Shown: positions 18,490 to 27,117 of the stretch, piece by piece
How the letters are laid out: each line of letters begins with the position of its first letter
How positions within the stretch are numbered: the stretch's first letter is position 1
Assembly (NCBI RefSeq): GCF_014489475.1
Contig: NZ_CP060820.1
Span: 2,124,001 to 2,188,000, forward strand
DNA length: 64,000 bases
From: Lysobacter terrestris
GTDB taxonomy: Bacteria > Pseudomonadota > Gammaproteobacteria > Xanthomonadales > Xanthomonadaceae
Direction of reading: 5' to 3'
Made by a program: the position numbers and the translations under genes
Notes under the pieces: model-generated
Databases searched by the model: none
The model's input: the letters and a program-made list of their open reading frames with translations, nothing else
What the model was told of the DNA's origin: nothing

Positions 18490-19215
18490 TCAGTTCTTGT
18501 CGTAGAGAAGATCCCAGACGCCATGGCCGAGCTTCTGGCCGCGGGTCTCGAAATGCGTTTGCGGGCGCCATTCCGGGCGCGGCACCGTCCCGCGCTCCCC
18601 GGCGCGATTGACGATGCCCGGTGTTGCATCGAGCACATCCCACATCTGCTCGGCATAGTCGTGCCAATCGGTGGCGAGGTGCAAGCGACCGCCATGGGCG
18701 AGCTTGGCCACGATCAGGCGCGCGAACTCCGGTTGCACGAGGCGGCGCTTGTTGTGGCGCTTCTTGTGCCAGGGGTCGGGGAAGTAGATGCGGACCTCGT
18801 CCAGCGAGCCGTCGGCGATCTCGTTGCTCAGCACTTCCACCGCGTCGTGGTGGTACAGGCGCACGTGGTCGCTGCCGTCCTGCGCCAGCGCGTTGAGCAG
18901 GCGGCCGACGCCGGGGGCGTGCACCTCGATGCCTATGTAGTTGCGCGACGGGTCCTGCTGGGCGGCGAAGCGCAGCGCCTCGCCATTGCCGAAGCCGATC
19001 TCGACCACGCGCTTCGCGCTGCGGCCGAACGCGGCGTCGAAGTCGCGCGCTTGCCCGGCGTAGTCGAGGCCGAAGCGCGGCCACAGTTCGTCGAACGCGC
19101 GCTGCTGCGCCGGCGTGAACCGGCCCTGGCGCAACACGAAGCTGCGGACCTTGCGAACGCCTTCTTCGACGGTGAAGGGCTTGGGCGGGGTCTTCTTTTG
19201 CTCCTGATCGGCCAT
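18490..19215 (-). CDS. trmB: tRNA (guanine-N7)-methyltransferase
   Basis: 241 residues. It methylates G46 in the tRNA variable loop using S-adenosylmethionine. The SAM site [12 protein letters not shown], the acidic [14 protein letters not shown], the [14 protein letters not shown] motif diagnostic of the family, and the C-terminal [10 protein letters not shown] are all present. Its ATG overlaps the thiG stop by one base (TGATG at 19217-19213), so the two are translationally coupled, an order common in Xanthomonadaceae. Confidence 0.97.
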   Translation of the reverse strand: MADQEQKKTPPKPFTVEEGVRKVRSFVLRQGRFTPAQQRAFDELWPRFGLDYAGQARDFDAAFGRSAKRVVEIGFGNGEALRFAAQQDPSRNYIGIEVHAPGVGRLLNALAQDGSDHVRLYHHDAVEVLSNEIADGSLDEVRIYFPDPWHKKRHNKRRLVQPEFARLIVAKLAHGGRLHLATDWHDYAEQMWDVLDATPGIVNRAGERGTVPRPEWRPQTHFETRGQKLGHGVWDLLYDKN

Positions 19216-20021
19216 CAGGCGATCAGCCCATCCACCGGCGACGAGGCGCTGGCGTAACGCTTGCGCGGAATCCGTCCGGCCTTGAACGCGGCGCGGCCGG
19301 CTTCCACGGCCAGCTTCATCGCATGCGCCATCAGCACCGGATCCTTCGCGCCGGCGATGGCGGTGTTCATCAGCACGCCGTCGCACCCCAGTTCCATCGC
19401 GATCGCGGCATCCGAGGCGGTGCCGACGCCGGCATCGACGATGATCGGCACCTTCGCGTTCTCGATGATCTCGATCAGGTTGTAGCGGTTCTGCACGCCC
19501 AGGCCGGAACCGATCGGCGCAGCCAGCGGCATCACCGCGACGCAGCCGATCTCCTCCAGGCGCTTGCACAGGATCGGATCGTCGCTGGTGTAGACCATCA
19601 CGTCGAAGCCGTCCTTCACCAGGATTTCCGCCGCGGCCAGCGTCTGCACCACGTCGGGGTAGAGGGTCTTCTGGTCGCCGAGTACCTCGAGCTTGACCAG
19701 GTTGTGGCCGTCGAGCAGTTCGCGGGCGAGCCGGCAGGTACGCACCGCATCGTCGGCGGTGTAGCAGCCGGCGGTGTTGGGTAGGATCGTGTATTGCTGC
19801 GGCGGCAGCACGTCGAGCAGGTTGGGTTCGCCCGGGTTCTGGCCGATGTTGCTGCGGCGGATCGCCACGGTGACGATCTGCGCGCCGGCGGCATCGGTGG
19901 CGCGGCGGGTTTCGTCGAGATCCTTGAACTTGCCGGTGCCGGTGAGCAGACGGGACGAATAGGCCTTGCCGGCGATGACCAACGGGTCTGCGGGCGGCAT
20001 GAAGAGTGCGGGGAGCGTCAT
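19215..20021 (-). CDS. thiG: thiazole synthase ThiG
   Basis: 268 residues. It builds the thiazole phosphate moiety of thiamine from deoxyxylulose-5-phosphate, a glycine-derived imine and ThiS thiocarboxylate. The catalytic lysine is in [40 protein letters not shown] and [12 protein letters not shown] are family blocks. Its partner thiS lies 342 bases upstream on the same strand; that unusually wide gap contains a riboswitch on the other strand. No TPP riboswitch was found in front of thiG. Confidence 0.97.
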   Translation of the reverse strand: MTLPALFMPPADPLVIAGKAYSSRLLTGTGKFKDLDETRRATDAAGAQIVTVAIRRSNIGQNPGEPNLLDVLPPQQYTILPNTAGCYTADDAVRTCRLARELLDGHNLVKLEVLGDQKTLYPDVVQTLAAAEILVKDGFDVMVYTSDDPILCKRLEEIGCVAVMPLAAPIGSGLGVQNRYNLIEIIENAKVPIIVDAGVGTASDAAIAMELGCDGVLMNTAIAGAKDPVLMAHAMKLAVEAGRAAFKAGRIPRKRYASASSPVDGLIA

Positions 20022-20223
20022 CCGCGGATTTTAGCAGCGGCGTCGTGGGCCCCGCTGCGTCGATCGCGGGCCGCTGGAAATAACCGTCCATCGCCCGGGC
20101 GCGCGGACATGGCCGCCCCGGGCGTGCGCCTGCGTTGGGATGAATCGGCAGGAAGCGTTACAGCCCGGACCCGGAACGTTCCCCTGCGTTCCCCCGGCAC
20201 GACTCTCTTGCTACGCGCGGTTT

Positions 20224-20333
20224 ACACCGTGCGGTACGCCAATGGCACACCCGGTGCGAGCCGGGGCCGCAAAGCCACGGATCCCGGACGACTCCCTCCG
20301 TCCGGGATGGCCGGGCTTCCTTACCGCCGGTGT
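20224..20333 (+). ncRNA. cyclic di-GMP-I (GEMM) riboswitch
   Basis: Read on the plus strand. P1 is closed by ACACCGTGCGGTA (20224-20236) and TACCGCCGGTGT (20322-20333), which pair almost completely. Inside, the sequence GGCACACC leads into a hairpin CCCGGT / GCCGGG with a GCGA tetraloop of the GNRA type, then the GEMM hallmark CCGCAAAGCC, then a second long hairpin (ATCCCGGACG / CGTCCGGGAT) and the 3' signature GATGGCCGGGCTTCC. This is the layout of class I c-di-GMP aptamers, including the tetraloop and receptor arms. The next plus-strand gene is the GDSL autotransporter at 20733, so the transcript would first cross thiS in antisense. No expression platform was identified with certainty. Confidence 0.83.
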
Positions 20334-20363
20334 CTACCGCGCGTCACCTGAGCCGTTGCGGTG

Positions 20364-20564
20364 TCAGCCACCGCCCAGGGCGTGCACGATCTCGATCCGG
20401 TCGCCTTCGCCGAGCCTGTGCTCGCCATGCCGGCTGCGCGGCACGATCTCGCCGTTGATCTCGACCGCGACCCGGCGTTCGCCCAGGCCCTCGGCCTGCA
20501 GCAGTTCCAGCACGGTCAGCGGGGTGGCGAGCGCACGCGGCTCGCCGTTCAGAACGATTTCCAT
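20364..20564 (-). CDS. thiS: sulfur carrier protein ThiS
   Basis: 66 residues. Small ubiquitin-like carrier whose C-terminal glycine is thiocarboxylated and gives sulfur to ThiG. It starts MEIVLNGEP, has the TVLELLQAEGL and VAVEINGEIVPRS segments, and ends in HALGGG, the needed Gly-Gly tail. The ATG at 20564 matches the family start; an extension to 20636 does not. It is the first gene of thiS-thiG-trmB and is overlain by any transcript from the c-di-GMP riboswitch on the opposite strand. Confidence 0.94.
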   Translation of the reverse strand: MEIVLNGEPRALATPLTVLELLQAEGLGERRVAVEINGEIVPRSRHGEHRLGEGDRIEIVHALGGG

Positions 20565-20732
20565 GCCGCCATTGTCGTCTCCCGCCGCGATCGCGGCCAG
20601 CGGCCATGCCGCGCCGCGGCTTGTGCGCCGCGTCACGGCATGCTTCGATGCGTCGCCATGCGGCCGCGTACGTCAAGCCGCGTGCAAACCAATCCAGACC
20701 AATAAGAAATTCGGACTCATTTAGGGAGAGAG

Positions 20733-22562
20733 ATGATGAAGAAGCCTGCCCGCCGCCTGCTTGCCGCCGCCCTGGCGCTGGCTACGGCGCCCGCTTTTGC
20801 CGGTCCGTTCACGCAGACCGTGTTTTTCGGCGACAGCCTCACCGACTCCGGTTTCTACCGGCCGTTCCTGGTGCAGAACGCCGGTCCCAGCGCCGCCACC
20901 GTGGGCCGCTTCACCACCAATCCGGGCCTGGTCTGGGCGGAATACCTCGCCAACTACTACGGCACCAACGCCGCACCGGCATGGGGCCTGACCAATACCG
21001 GCATCGTGGCCGATACCGGCAGCAACTACGCCGCGGGTGGCGCGACGGTCAAGCCGGGTCCCGGCTTCCCGCCGTCGGTGCCGACGCAGTTCGCGCCCTC
21101 GCTGGGCACGCAGGTGACCGCGTATCTCGCCCGCAACGGCGGCAGGGCCGACCCGAACGCGCTCTACACGGTGTGGGGCGGCGCGAACGACCTGTTCTTC
21201 GCGCTCAATGGCGCGATCACCACCCAGCAGTTCCTTGGCTCCGCGCAGACCCAGGTCGGCCTGGTCAACACGCTGACCGTGGCGGGCGCGCGCTACATCC
21301 TGGTGCCGACCATGCCGGACGTCGGCCTGACCCCGTTCGGCCTGTCGCAGGGTGCGGCCGGTTCGGCGGGCATCACCGCGCTGGTCAACGGCTACAACCA
21401 GACCCTGTTCGGTGGGCTCGCGCAGCAGAACCTGCGCGTGATCCCGCTCGACACCTTCCACCTGCTGCGCGAAATCAGCGCCGCTCCGGCGACCTATGGC
21501 TTCAACAGCGCCACGATTCCGGCCTGCGCCGGCACCTCGCTGACCTGCGTGAGCGTGGGCAGCGGTCGTGCCTTCGCCGACGGTGTGCACCCGAGCAGCG
21601 AAGCGCACGCGATCCTCGCCCAGTACGCGGTCTCGGTACTCGAGGCGCCAGGCCAGGTCGCGCTGCTGCCGAACTCCGCCTCCATGGTCGGCCGTTCGCG
21701 CGCCGAACGCGTCGCCGCCCACGCCAGCGCGCCGCAGGCCGATGGCATGAAGTGGTGGAGCGACGTGCGTGGCGACTTCCAGCGTTACGGCGACGGCGAT
21801 GTCTACGACGGCGCCGGTCCCACGCTGACGTTCGGCGTGGACTGGAACAGCGGCAACTTCGTCTACGGCGCGTTCGCCGGCTACGGCCGCCAGGGCATGG
21901 ATTTCGGCCAGCGCAAGGGCAGCTTCGACCAGACCGACCTCACCCTCGGCGGTTTCGCCGGCTGGTACGGCGAGGGCGGCGGCTGGGTCAATGCGCAGCT
22001 GAGCTGGAGCCAGGTCGACTTCGACGTCGACCGCGAAGTGGTCCTCGGTCCGGCGGTGCGCAAGCACAGCGGTTCGGCCGACGGCGAGAACCTGACCGGT
22101 GGCGTGAGCGCCGGCTGGGAGTTCGGTGAAGGCGCGCTGCGCCATGGTCCGGTGCTGAGCGTGCTTGCGCAGCGCATCGACGTCGACGGCTACGCCGAAG
22201 ACGGCGCGGATCTCTCCACCGCGCTGGCCTATCCCGACCAGAGCTTCGATTCGCTGATCGGCAGCGTGGGCTGGCAGGCGAGCTACGTCATCAACGACCA
22301 CCTCCAGCCGTACGCGCGCCTGACCGCCGACCGCGAGTTCGAGGATGCGCCGGAAGAAGCGTTCGCACAGCTGCAGTCGATGCCGGGCACCGCGCCGTAC
22401 GCGGTGCCGGGCGTGCAGTTCGACCAGGACTACAGCACGCTGACCTTCGGAGCGCGCACCAAGCTGTTCGGGCTCGACGCCAACATCGGCACCAGCGTCA
22501 CCGCCGGGCAGAAGGGCGCCAACCACGCGACGCTGTTCGCAACCATCGGTTCGAACTTCTGA
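20733..22562 (+). CDS. GDSL autotransporter esterase (EstA-like)
   Basis: 609 residues. AGGGAGAG lies 4 bases before this ATG and 7 before a second ATG at 20736, so either may be used. A signal peptide (LLAAALALATAPAFA) leads to a GDSL lipase/esterase passenger: block I FFGDSLTDSG with nucleophile S35, block III GGANDL, and block V DGVHPSS with the catalytic Asp and His. From about residue 345 to the end is an autotransporter beta-barrel with alternating strands and a terminal aromatic (ATIGSNF). The protein should display an esterase on the cell surface. It is the first plus-strand gene after the c-di-GMP riboswitch, about 400 bases away, and ends at a strong terminator. Confidence 0.93.
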   Translation: MMKKPARRLLAAALALATAPAFAGPFTQTVFFGDSLTDSGFYRPFLVQNAGPSAATVGRFTTNPGLVWAEYLANYYGTNAAPAWGLTNTGIVADTGSNYAAGGATVKPGPGFPPSVPTQFAPSLGTQVTAYLARNGGRADPNALYTVWGGANDLFFALNGAITTQQFLGSAQTQVGLVNTLTVAGARYILVPTMPDVGLTPFGLSQGAAGSAGITALVNGYNQTLFGGLAQQNLRVIPLDTFHLLREISAAPATYGFNSATIPACAGTSLTCVSVGSGRAFADGVHPSSEAHAILAQYAVSVLEAPGQVALLPNSASMVGRSRAERVAAHASAPQADGMKWWSDVRGDFQRYGDGDVYDGAGPTLTFGVDWNSGNFVYGAFAGYGRQGMDFGQRKGSFDQTDLTLGGFAGWYGEGGGWVNAQLSWSQVDFDVDREVVLGPAVRKHSGSADGENLTGGVSAGWEFGEGALRHGPVLSVLAQRIDVDGYAEDGADLSTALAYPDQSFDSLIGSVGWQASYVINDHLQPYARLTADREFEDAPEEAFAQLQSMPGTAPYAVPGVQFDQDYSTLTFGARTKLFGLDANIGTSVTAGQKGANHATLFATIGSNF

Positions 22563-22583
22563 CGATAGCGGTACGCGCGACAT

Positions 22584-22615
22584 GCGAAGGGCCCCGCGGG
22601 GCCCTTCGCTTTTTG
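22584..22615 (+). terminator. terminator of the autotransporter gene
   Basis: A 12-bp perfect stem GCGAAGGGCCCC / GGGGCCCTTCGC closed by a two-base centre is followed by TTTTTG, 21 bases after the stop. Confidence 0.93.
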
Positions 22616-22666
22616 CGGCGTCCGCGTTGCCAAGCCGGCGAGGCGGGGCATAGACTCTGCCGCCAG

Positions 22667-22740
22667 GCGGGTGTAGTTCAATGGTAGAACTTCGGCTTCC
22701 CAAGCCGATAGCGTGGGTTCGATTCCCATCACCCGCTCCA
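22667..22740 (+). tRNA. tRNA-Gly (CCC)
   Basis: 74 bases including an encoded CCA end. Acceptor stem GCGGGTG / CACCCGC, D arm GTTCAATGGTAGAAC, anticodon stem TCGGC / GCCGA with loop TTCCCAA giving anticodon CCC (reads GGG), and T arm GTGGGTTCGATTCCCAT. T is the discriminator base. A terminator follows at 22796. Confidence 0.97.
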
Positions 22741-22795
22741 ACTTCAATGCTTCCGGAACGGCGATTCGCCAGCGGTCCGCAAGCAACAAAACCGT

Positions 22796-22829
22796 AACGG
22801 CAGTCGCGTCAGAGTGACTGCCGTTTTTT
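22796..22829 (+). terminator. terminator downstream of tRNA-Gly
   Basis: AACGGCAGTC (22796-22805) pairs perfectly with GACTGCCGTT (22816-22825), followed by TTTTC. It separates the tRNA from rimB, whose GTG start is 19 bases on. Confidence 0.9.
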
Positions 22830-22847
22830 CTTTTCCGGGATCTCGTC

Positions 22848-23396
22848 GTGGCGCATCAGGTTGCCCAAGGAAACGACGGTCGCATCGCGTTGGGTTGGCG
22901 CGAATGGGCCAGCCTGCCGCGGCTCGGCCTGCCTGCGGTGCGTTGCAAGATCGACAGCGGCGCACGCAGTTCGGCGCTGCATGTCGATCGCTGCTGGCGC
23001 TTCATCGAGCGCGGCGTGCCGTGGGTCGGGTTCCAGCTCAGCAACGACGGCCATGGCGAGGCGCTGGTGCAGGCGGTCGCGCCGGTGTTCGATGAACGCG
23101 ACGTCATCGATTCCGGCGGCCACCGCACCCGGCGCATCTTCCTGCGCACGACGCTGCAGCTGGCTGGCGTGGAGCGCGAGATCGAAATAAACCTGACAGA
23201 TCGGCAGCGCATGCTGTTCCCGATGCTGCTGGGCCGCACCGCGATGGCGGACCTGTTCACCGTCGATCCGGCGCGCTCCTACCTGCACGGGCGCCGCAAG
23301 CTGGCGCACCACGGCGCCCCGGTTGCCCGGGCCAGCGATGTCGCGGCGATTCCCCTGTTCAACCGGCTTCCGGCCAGCGATTCCAGGCCCCTATGA
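22848..23396 (+). CDS. rimB: RimB-type retropepsin-like protease (ATP-dependent zinc protease family)
   Basis: 182 residues from a GTG start. The family core opens with [10 protein letters not shown], and the aspartic protease signature [12 protein letters not shown] is present, followed by ERDVIDSGG and the conserved block [17 protein letters not shown]. In pseudomonads RimB trims poly-glutamate tails that RimK adds to ribosomal protein S6. The stop overlaps the rimK start by 4 bases (ATGA at 23393-23396), supporting the pairing. Confidence 0.88.
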   Translation: MAHQVAQGNDGRIALGWREWASLPRLGLPAVRCKIDSGARSSALHVDRCWRFIERGVPWVGFQLSNDGHGEALVQAVAPVFDERDVIDSGGHRTRRIFLRTTLQLAGVEREIEINLTDRQRMLFPMLLGRTAMADLFTVDPARSYLHGRRKLAHHGAPVARASDVAAIPLFNRLPASDSRPL

Positions 23397-24337
23397 AACT
23401 CGCGATCCTGTCGCGCAACAGCAAGCTGTATTCCACCCGGCGCCTGGTCGAGGCCGCCCGTGAGCGCGGCCACAGCGTGCGCGTGCTCGATCCGCTGCGC
23501 TGCTACATGCGCATCGCCAGCGACGGCTTCGCCATGCATTACAAGGGCCGTGCCCTCGCCGATTACGACGCGGTCGTGCCGCGCATCGGCGCGTCGGTCA
23601 CCCGTTACGGCACCGCGGTGCTGCGCCAGTTCGAACTGATGGGCACCTACACGCCCAATCCCTCCGACGCGATCCTCAAGGCGCGCGACAAGCTGCGTTG
23701 CCACCAGCTGCTCGCGGCGCAGGGCATCGGCCTGCCGGCGACGGTGTTCGGCGACAACCCCGACGACACCCACGACCTGCTGGCGATGCTCGGGCCGCCG
23801 CCGCACGTCATCAAGTTGAACGAAGGCACCCAGGGCGCGGGCGTGATGCTGACCGAGAAGCCGTCCGCCTCGCGCAGCGTCATCGAGGCCTTGCGCGGTC
23901 TCTACGCCAACTTCCTGGTGCAGGAGTTCGTCGCCGAGGCCAAGGGCGCGGACCTGCGCTGCTTCGTGGTCGGCGACGCGGTGGTGGCGGCAATGAAGCG
24001 GCAGGCGCCGAAGGGCGACTTCCGTTCCAACCTGCACCGGGGCGGCACCGCCAAGGGCGTGCGCGCGAGCGCGGTCGAGCAGGAGGTGGCGATACGTGCC
24101 GCGCGTGCGCTCGGTCTCGGCGTCGCCGGTGTCGACCTGATCCGCTCCAAGCGCGGACCGCTGGTGCTCGAAGTGAATGCGTCGCCGGGCCTGGAGGGCA
24201 TCGAGGAGGCCAGCGGGGTGGACGTGGCCGGGGCGGTGATCGAGTTCGTGGGCGGCCGCTCGCGGCGCCCCCGGACCCGCCCGACCGGGGCAGGGCGGTC
24301 CCTCGCTGAAAAAATGGCCGTCGGAAATTACTTTTAG
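23393..24337 (+). CDS. rimK: RimK, ribosomal protein S6 glutamate ligase
   Basis: 314 residues. ATP-grasp ligase that adds glutamates to the C terminus of ribosomal protein S6. The N-terminal domain starts [17 protein letters not shown]; the ATP-grasp core has [32 protein letters not shown], the NLHRGG loop and the metal-binding [12 protein letters not shown]. The tail after residue 290 is basic and short. RimK in Pseudomonas is reported to respond to c-di-GMP, which is of interest because a c-di-GMP riboswitch lies 3 kb upstream; a link is inference. Confidence 0.94.
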   Translation: MKLAILSRNSKLYSTRRLVEAARERGHSVRVLDPLRCYMRIASDGFAMHYKGRALADYDAVVPRIGASVTRYGTAVLRQFELMGTYTPNPSDAILKARDKLRCHQLLAAQGIGLPATVFGDNPDDTHDLLAMLGPPPHVIKLNEGTQGAGVMLTEKPSASRSVIEALRGLYANFLVQEFVAEAKGADLRCFVVGDAVVAAMKRQAPKGDFRSNLHRGGTAKGVRASAVEQEVAIRAARALGLGVAGVDLIRSKRGPLVLEVNASPGLEGIEEASGVDVAGAVIEFVGGRSRRPRTRPTGAGRSLAEKMAVGNYF

Positions 24338-24384
24338 CAATCAATCGCTTAATTGTTAAATGCTGGCGCGGCGCGAATGCCGGC

Positions 24385-24568
24385 CGGGTCAAATAACGAA
24401 ATTTTACATGCCCCTTTTAACGGACTTTTAGTTCCGGCAGGCGTAGCCTGAGCACACCGGAATCCCGCTGCTTCCTCGTCAACAGTCGGTCGCAGGATGA
24501 CGGTAATCGGGGCAACACCCTTTTTGACCCGGATGCGGCGGCCCCGCATCCGGGTTTTCTTTTTTTCG
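24385..24568 (+). ncRNA. candidate small RNA or long leader ending in a terminator
   Basis: Between rimK and the response regulator there are 412 bases without a gene. The first 100 are AT-rich for this genome. A compact fold follows at 24432-24462: outer TTCCGG / CCGGAA enclosing a hairpin CAGGC-GTA-GCCTG. The segment ends in a strong terminator at 24527. This is what an independent small RNA would look like, but it could also be a long 3' tail of rimK. No known RNA family was recognised. Confidence 0.35.
24527..24568 (+). terminator. terminator in the rimK / response-regulator gap
   Basis: ACCCGGATGCGG pairs with CCGCATCCGGGT around a short loop and is followed by TTTC and then a run of seven T. 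It lies 190 bases after the rimK stop and 183 before the response-regulator ATG. Confidence 0.88.
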
Positions 24569-24750
24569 TGATCGCGATGGGCGCATCGCCGCCCGCGAGC
24601 GCGCAAAACCGGCAGTCGGGGATCGTTTCACCCAGATTTGTTAAACGGGATTTGTTAATTTCACGCCAGACGCTCCGGTCGCATCGCGATCGCTACCGGA
24701 ACCCGGCGACGACTGCACGGTCGAAGCCCTACCTGTATACGGACCGACAC

Positions 24751-25431
24751 ATGCGCATCCTCGTCATCGAAGACAATCAGGACATCGCAGCCAACCTCGG
24801 CGACTTCCTCGAGGACCGCGGCCACACCGTGGACTTCGCCGCCGACGGCATCACCGGCCTGCATCTGGCGGTCGTGCACGAATTCGATGCGATCGTGCTG
24901 GATCTCAACCTGCCGGGCCTCGACGGCCTAGAGGTCTGTCGCAAGCTGCGCAACGAGGCGCGCAAACAGACCCCGGTGCTGGTGCTGACCGCGCGCGATT
25001 CGCTGGACAACAAGCTCGCCGGTTTCGATTCCGGCGCCGACGACTACCTGATCAAGCCGTTCGCGCTGCAGGAAGTCGAGGTGCGCCTGAATGCGCTGGC
25101 GCGGCGCGGCCGCGGCGTGCAGACGCGCGTGCTCAACACCGCCGACCTCGAATACAACCTCGATACGCTGGAAGTGCGCCGCCAGGGCAAGCTGCTGCAG
25201 CTCAATCCCACCGCGCTGAAGATCCTGCAGGCGCTGATGGAGGCCTCGCCGGCGGTGGTGACGCGCCAGGAACTGGAAACGCGCGTCTGGGGCGAGGAGC
25301 TGCCGGATTCGGATTCGCTGCGCGTGCACATCCACGGCCTGCGCGCGGTGGTGGACAAGCCGTTCGACACGCCGCTGATCCAGACCCGCCACGGCATCGG
25401 CTATCGCATCGCCGCGCCCGAGAACGGCTGA
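24751..25431 (+). CDS. OmpR/PhoB-family response regulator
   Basis: 226 residues. Receiver domain: acidic pair ED near residues 7-8, phospho-acceptor Asp in AIVLDLNLPG, switch Thr in LVLTARD and Lys in YLIKPF. The C-terminal winged helix (LNPTALKILQALMEA, VTRQELETRVWGE, VHIHGLRAVVDKPF, TRHGIGYRI) binds DNA. The ATG at 24751 directly begins the receiver fold. A sensor kinase follows 100 bases later. Xanthomonads have closely related regulators of envelope stress and virulence, but I cannot say which one this is. Confidence 0.93.
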   Translation: MRILVIEDNQDIAANLGDFLEDRGHTVDFAADGITGLHLAVVHEFDAIVLDLNLPGLDGLEVCRKLRNEARKQTPVLVLTARDSLDNKLAGFDSGADDYLIKPFALQEVEVRLNALARRGRGVQTRVLNTADLEYNLDTLEVRRQGKLLQLNPTALKILQALMEASPAVVTRQELETRVWGEELPDSDSLRVHIHGLRAVVDKPFDTPLIQTRHGIGYRIAAPENG

Positions 25432-25531
25432 CGCGGGCTCGCGAGGAGCGCAGGGGACGTGATCGCGGAATCCGTGGCCGGGGCATCGCCGGCAAGCCGC
25501 GCGCGGTGCGCGCGGGCGGGCCTTGCCTGAC

Positions 25532-26875
25532 ATGGGCAACGAGTCCGCTCCCGTCGCCGCGCGCAAGCCGAAGCCGCGTTATCGGCGGCAGCTGCGCAGC
25601 CGCATCATCCTCGCGTTCGTACTGCTGGGGTTTGGCCTGACGGCGTTGTTCGCGTACGCGACCAACTGGACGCGCTCCCGCGTGGAGAACGCGCTGGTCG
25701 AGGACGTGATGAACCGCAACATCAGCGCGTACGCCGAGCAGTTCGCGCGCGACCCGGAAAACCCGCAGTTCGCGGTCGACCAGATCCGAGCCTTCGTCTA
25801 TACGCCGGACAAGTTCGACTCGGTGCGCCTCAACCGGCCCGAGTGGTATGGCTTGCCCGACGGCATCCACGGCATCGTCGGCACCGACGAGCAGGGCCAC
25901 CCGCTCAGCTACAAGCTCGCCGTGCGCAAGACGCCGCAGGCCTGGTTCTTCCTCGCCTACGACATGACCCAGACCATGCGCGGCGAGGAGCGCTTCAACC
26001 GCGCGATCTACCTTTCCGTGGTCGTCTTCACCCTGCTCTCGCTGGTGGTGGGCCTGTGGGCCGCGTCGCGCGTGATGAGCCCGGTGGTCGAACTGGCCAA
26101 CCGGCTGCAGCAGTCGGGCAGCAGCTCCGAGCCCGAGGCGCTCGCCGCGCACTTCCCCGACGACGAAGTGGGGCAGCTCGCCGAAGCGCTCGACGACTAC
26201 GCCGACCGACTGACCCACGTCGTCCAGCGCGACCGCGAATTCAACGCCGACGTGAGCCACGAGCTGCGCACGCCGCTGGCGGTGATCCGGGGCGCGGTGG
26301 AGTTGCTGCTGTCGCGCCCGGAGATGGACGAGAAGACCCGCGCGCGCCTGCAGCGCATCCAGCGCGCCGAACAGCAGTGCACCGACCTGATCAGCGCGCT
26401 GCTGCTGCTCTCGCGCAACGAGCGCGGCCACGGCGCGACCGATGTCGGCAAGGTCGTCGAGCAGCTGCTCGACATCCACCGCGCGCAGCTGGGCGGCAAG
26501 CCGTTGGCGCTGATGCTGGAAGGCCAGCGCGGGCTGGTGGTCGATGCGCCCGAGGCCGCGGTCTCGGTGGCCCTGGGCAATCTCATCGGCAATGCGGTGA
26601 AGTACACGACGCAGGGCGAGGTGGTGGTGCGCATGCATCCCAAGGCGGTGGAGGTGATCGACTCCGGCCCGGGGCTGAGTGCGGAAGACGCGGCCAAGCT
26701 GTTCGAGCGCGGTTACCGCGGCACGCACGCGGGCCACTCGCAGGGCGGGGGCATCGGCCTGTCGATCGTGCGCCGGCTGTGCGACCTCTACGGCTGGGAC
26801 GTGCGCGTGCTGCCCGGCGGCACCCGCGGCGTGGTCGCGATCCTCACCTTCGGCCGCGACGCCAGCCTGGCCTAG
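25532..26875 (+). CDS. sensor histidine kinase
   Basis: 447 residues from ATG at 25532 (a TTG three codons earlier is possible; neither has a clear ribosome site). A basic N terminus, first membrane helix (IILAFVLLGFGLTALFAYAT), a periplasmic sensor domain of roughly 110 residues, a second helix (YLSVVVFTLLSLVVGLWAA) and a HAMP-like linker precede the kinase core. H box: DVSHELRTPLAVIRG; N box: LGNLIGNAVKYT; G boxes: DSGPGLS and GGGIGLSIVRRL. It pairs with the upstream OmpR-type regulator. The signal is unknown. Confidence 0.93.
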   Translation: MGNESAPVAARKPKPRYRRQLRSRIILAFVLLGFGLTALFAYATNWTRSRVENALVEDVMNRNISAYAEQFARDPENPQFAVDQIRAFVYTPDKFDSVRLNRPEWYGLPDGIHGIVGTDEQGHPLSYKLAVRKTPQAWFFLAYDMTQTMRGEERFNRAIYLSVVVFTLLSLVVGLWAASRVMSPVVELANRLQQSGSSSEPEALAAHFPDDEVGQLAEALDDYADRLTHVVQRDREFNADVSHELRTPLAVIRGAVELLLSRPEMDEKTRARLQRIQRAEQQCTDLISALLLLSRNERGHGATDVGKVVEQLLDIHRAQLGGKPLALMLEGQRGLVVDAPEAAVSVALGNLIGNAVKYTTQGEVVVRMHPKAVEVIDSGPGLSAEDAAKLFERGYRGTHAGHSQGGGIGLSIVRRLCDLYGWDVRVLPGGTRGVVAILTFGRDASLA

Positions 26876-27117
26876 GGGCATTCGCGCAACCGCGCCCGGC
26901 GGTCGGACAGGACGGTCCCGCGGCGTTTAGCCGGCGCTGGTGTCCACCGCCGCGACCGCGTCGAGCCGACCCCGCGTCGCGGCTTTGCCGGATCGGGCCA
27001 CCCCGTGCGCGGAAATCGTTTGCAGGGCCGTGGATGGCACGCAGCGGTGCATTGGGCCGGTTGGCGGCGCTTGTTGCATTGCACAATATGGAGTCATCCC
27101 CCCGCACCGGACCCCTC

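Noticed and set aside
20565-20732. TPP riboswitch in front of thiS
   Set aside because: The conserved CTGAGA and thi-box blocks are not present on the minus strand in this gap or between thiS and thiG.
24349-24606. 85-codon open frame on the minus strand between rimK and the response regulator
   Set aside because: No ribosome site, crosses the terminator hairpin, and its composition is unlike a real protein.
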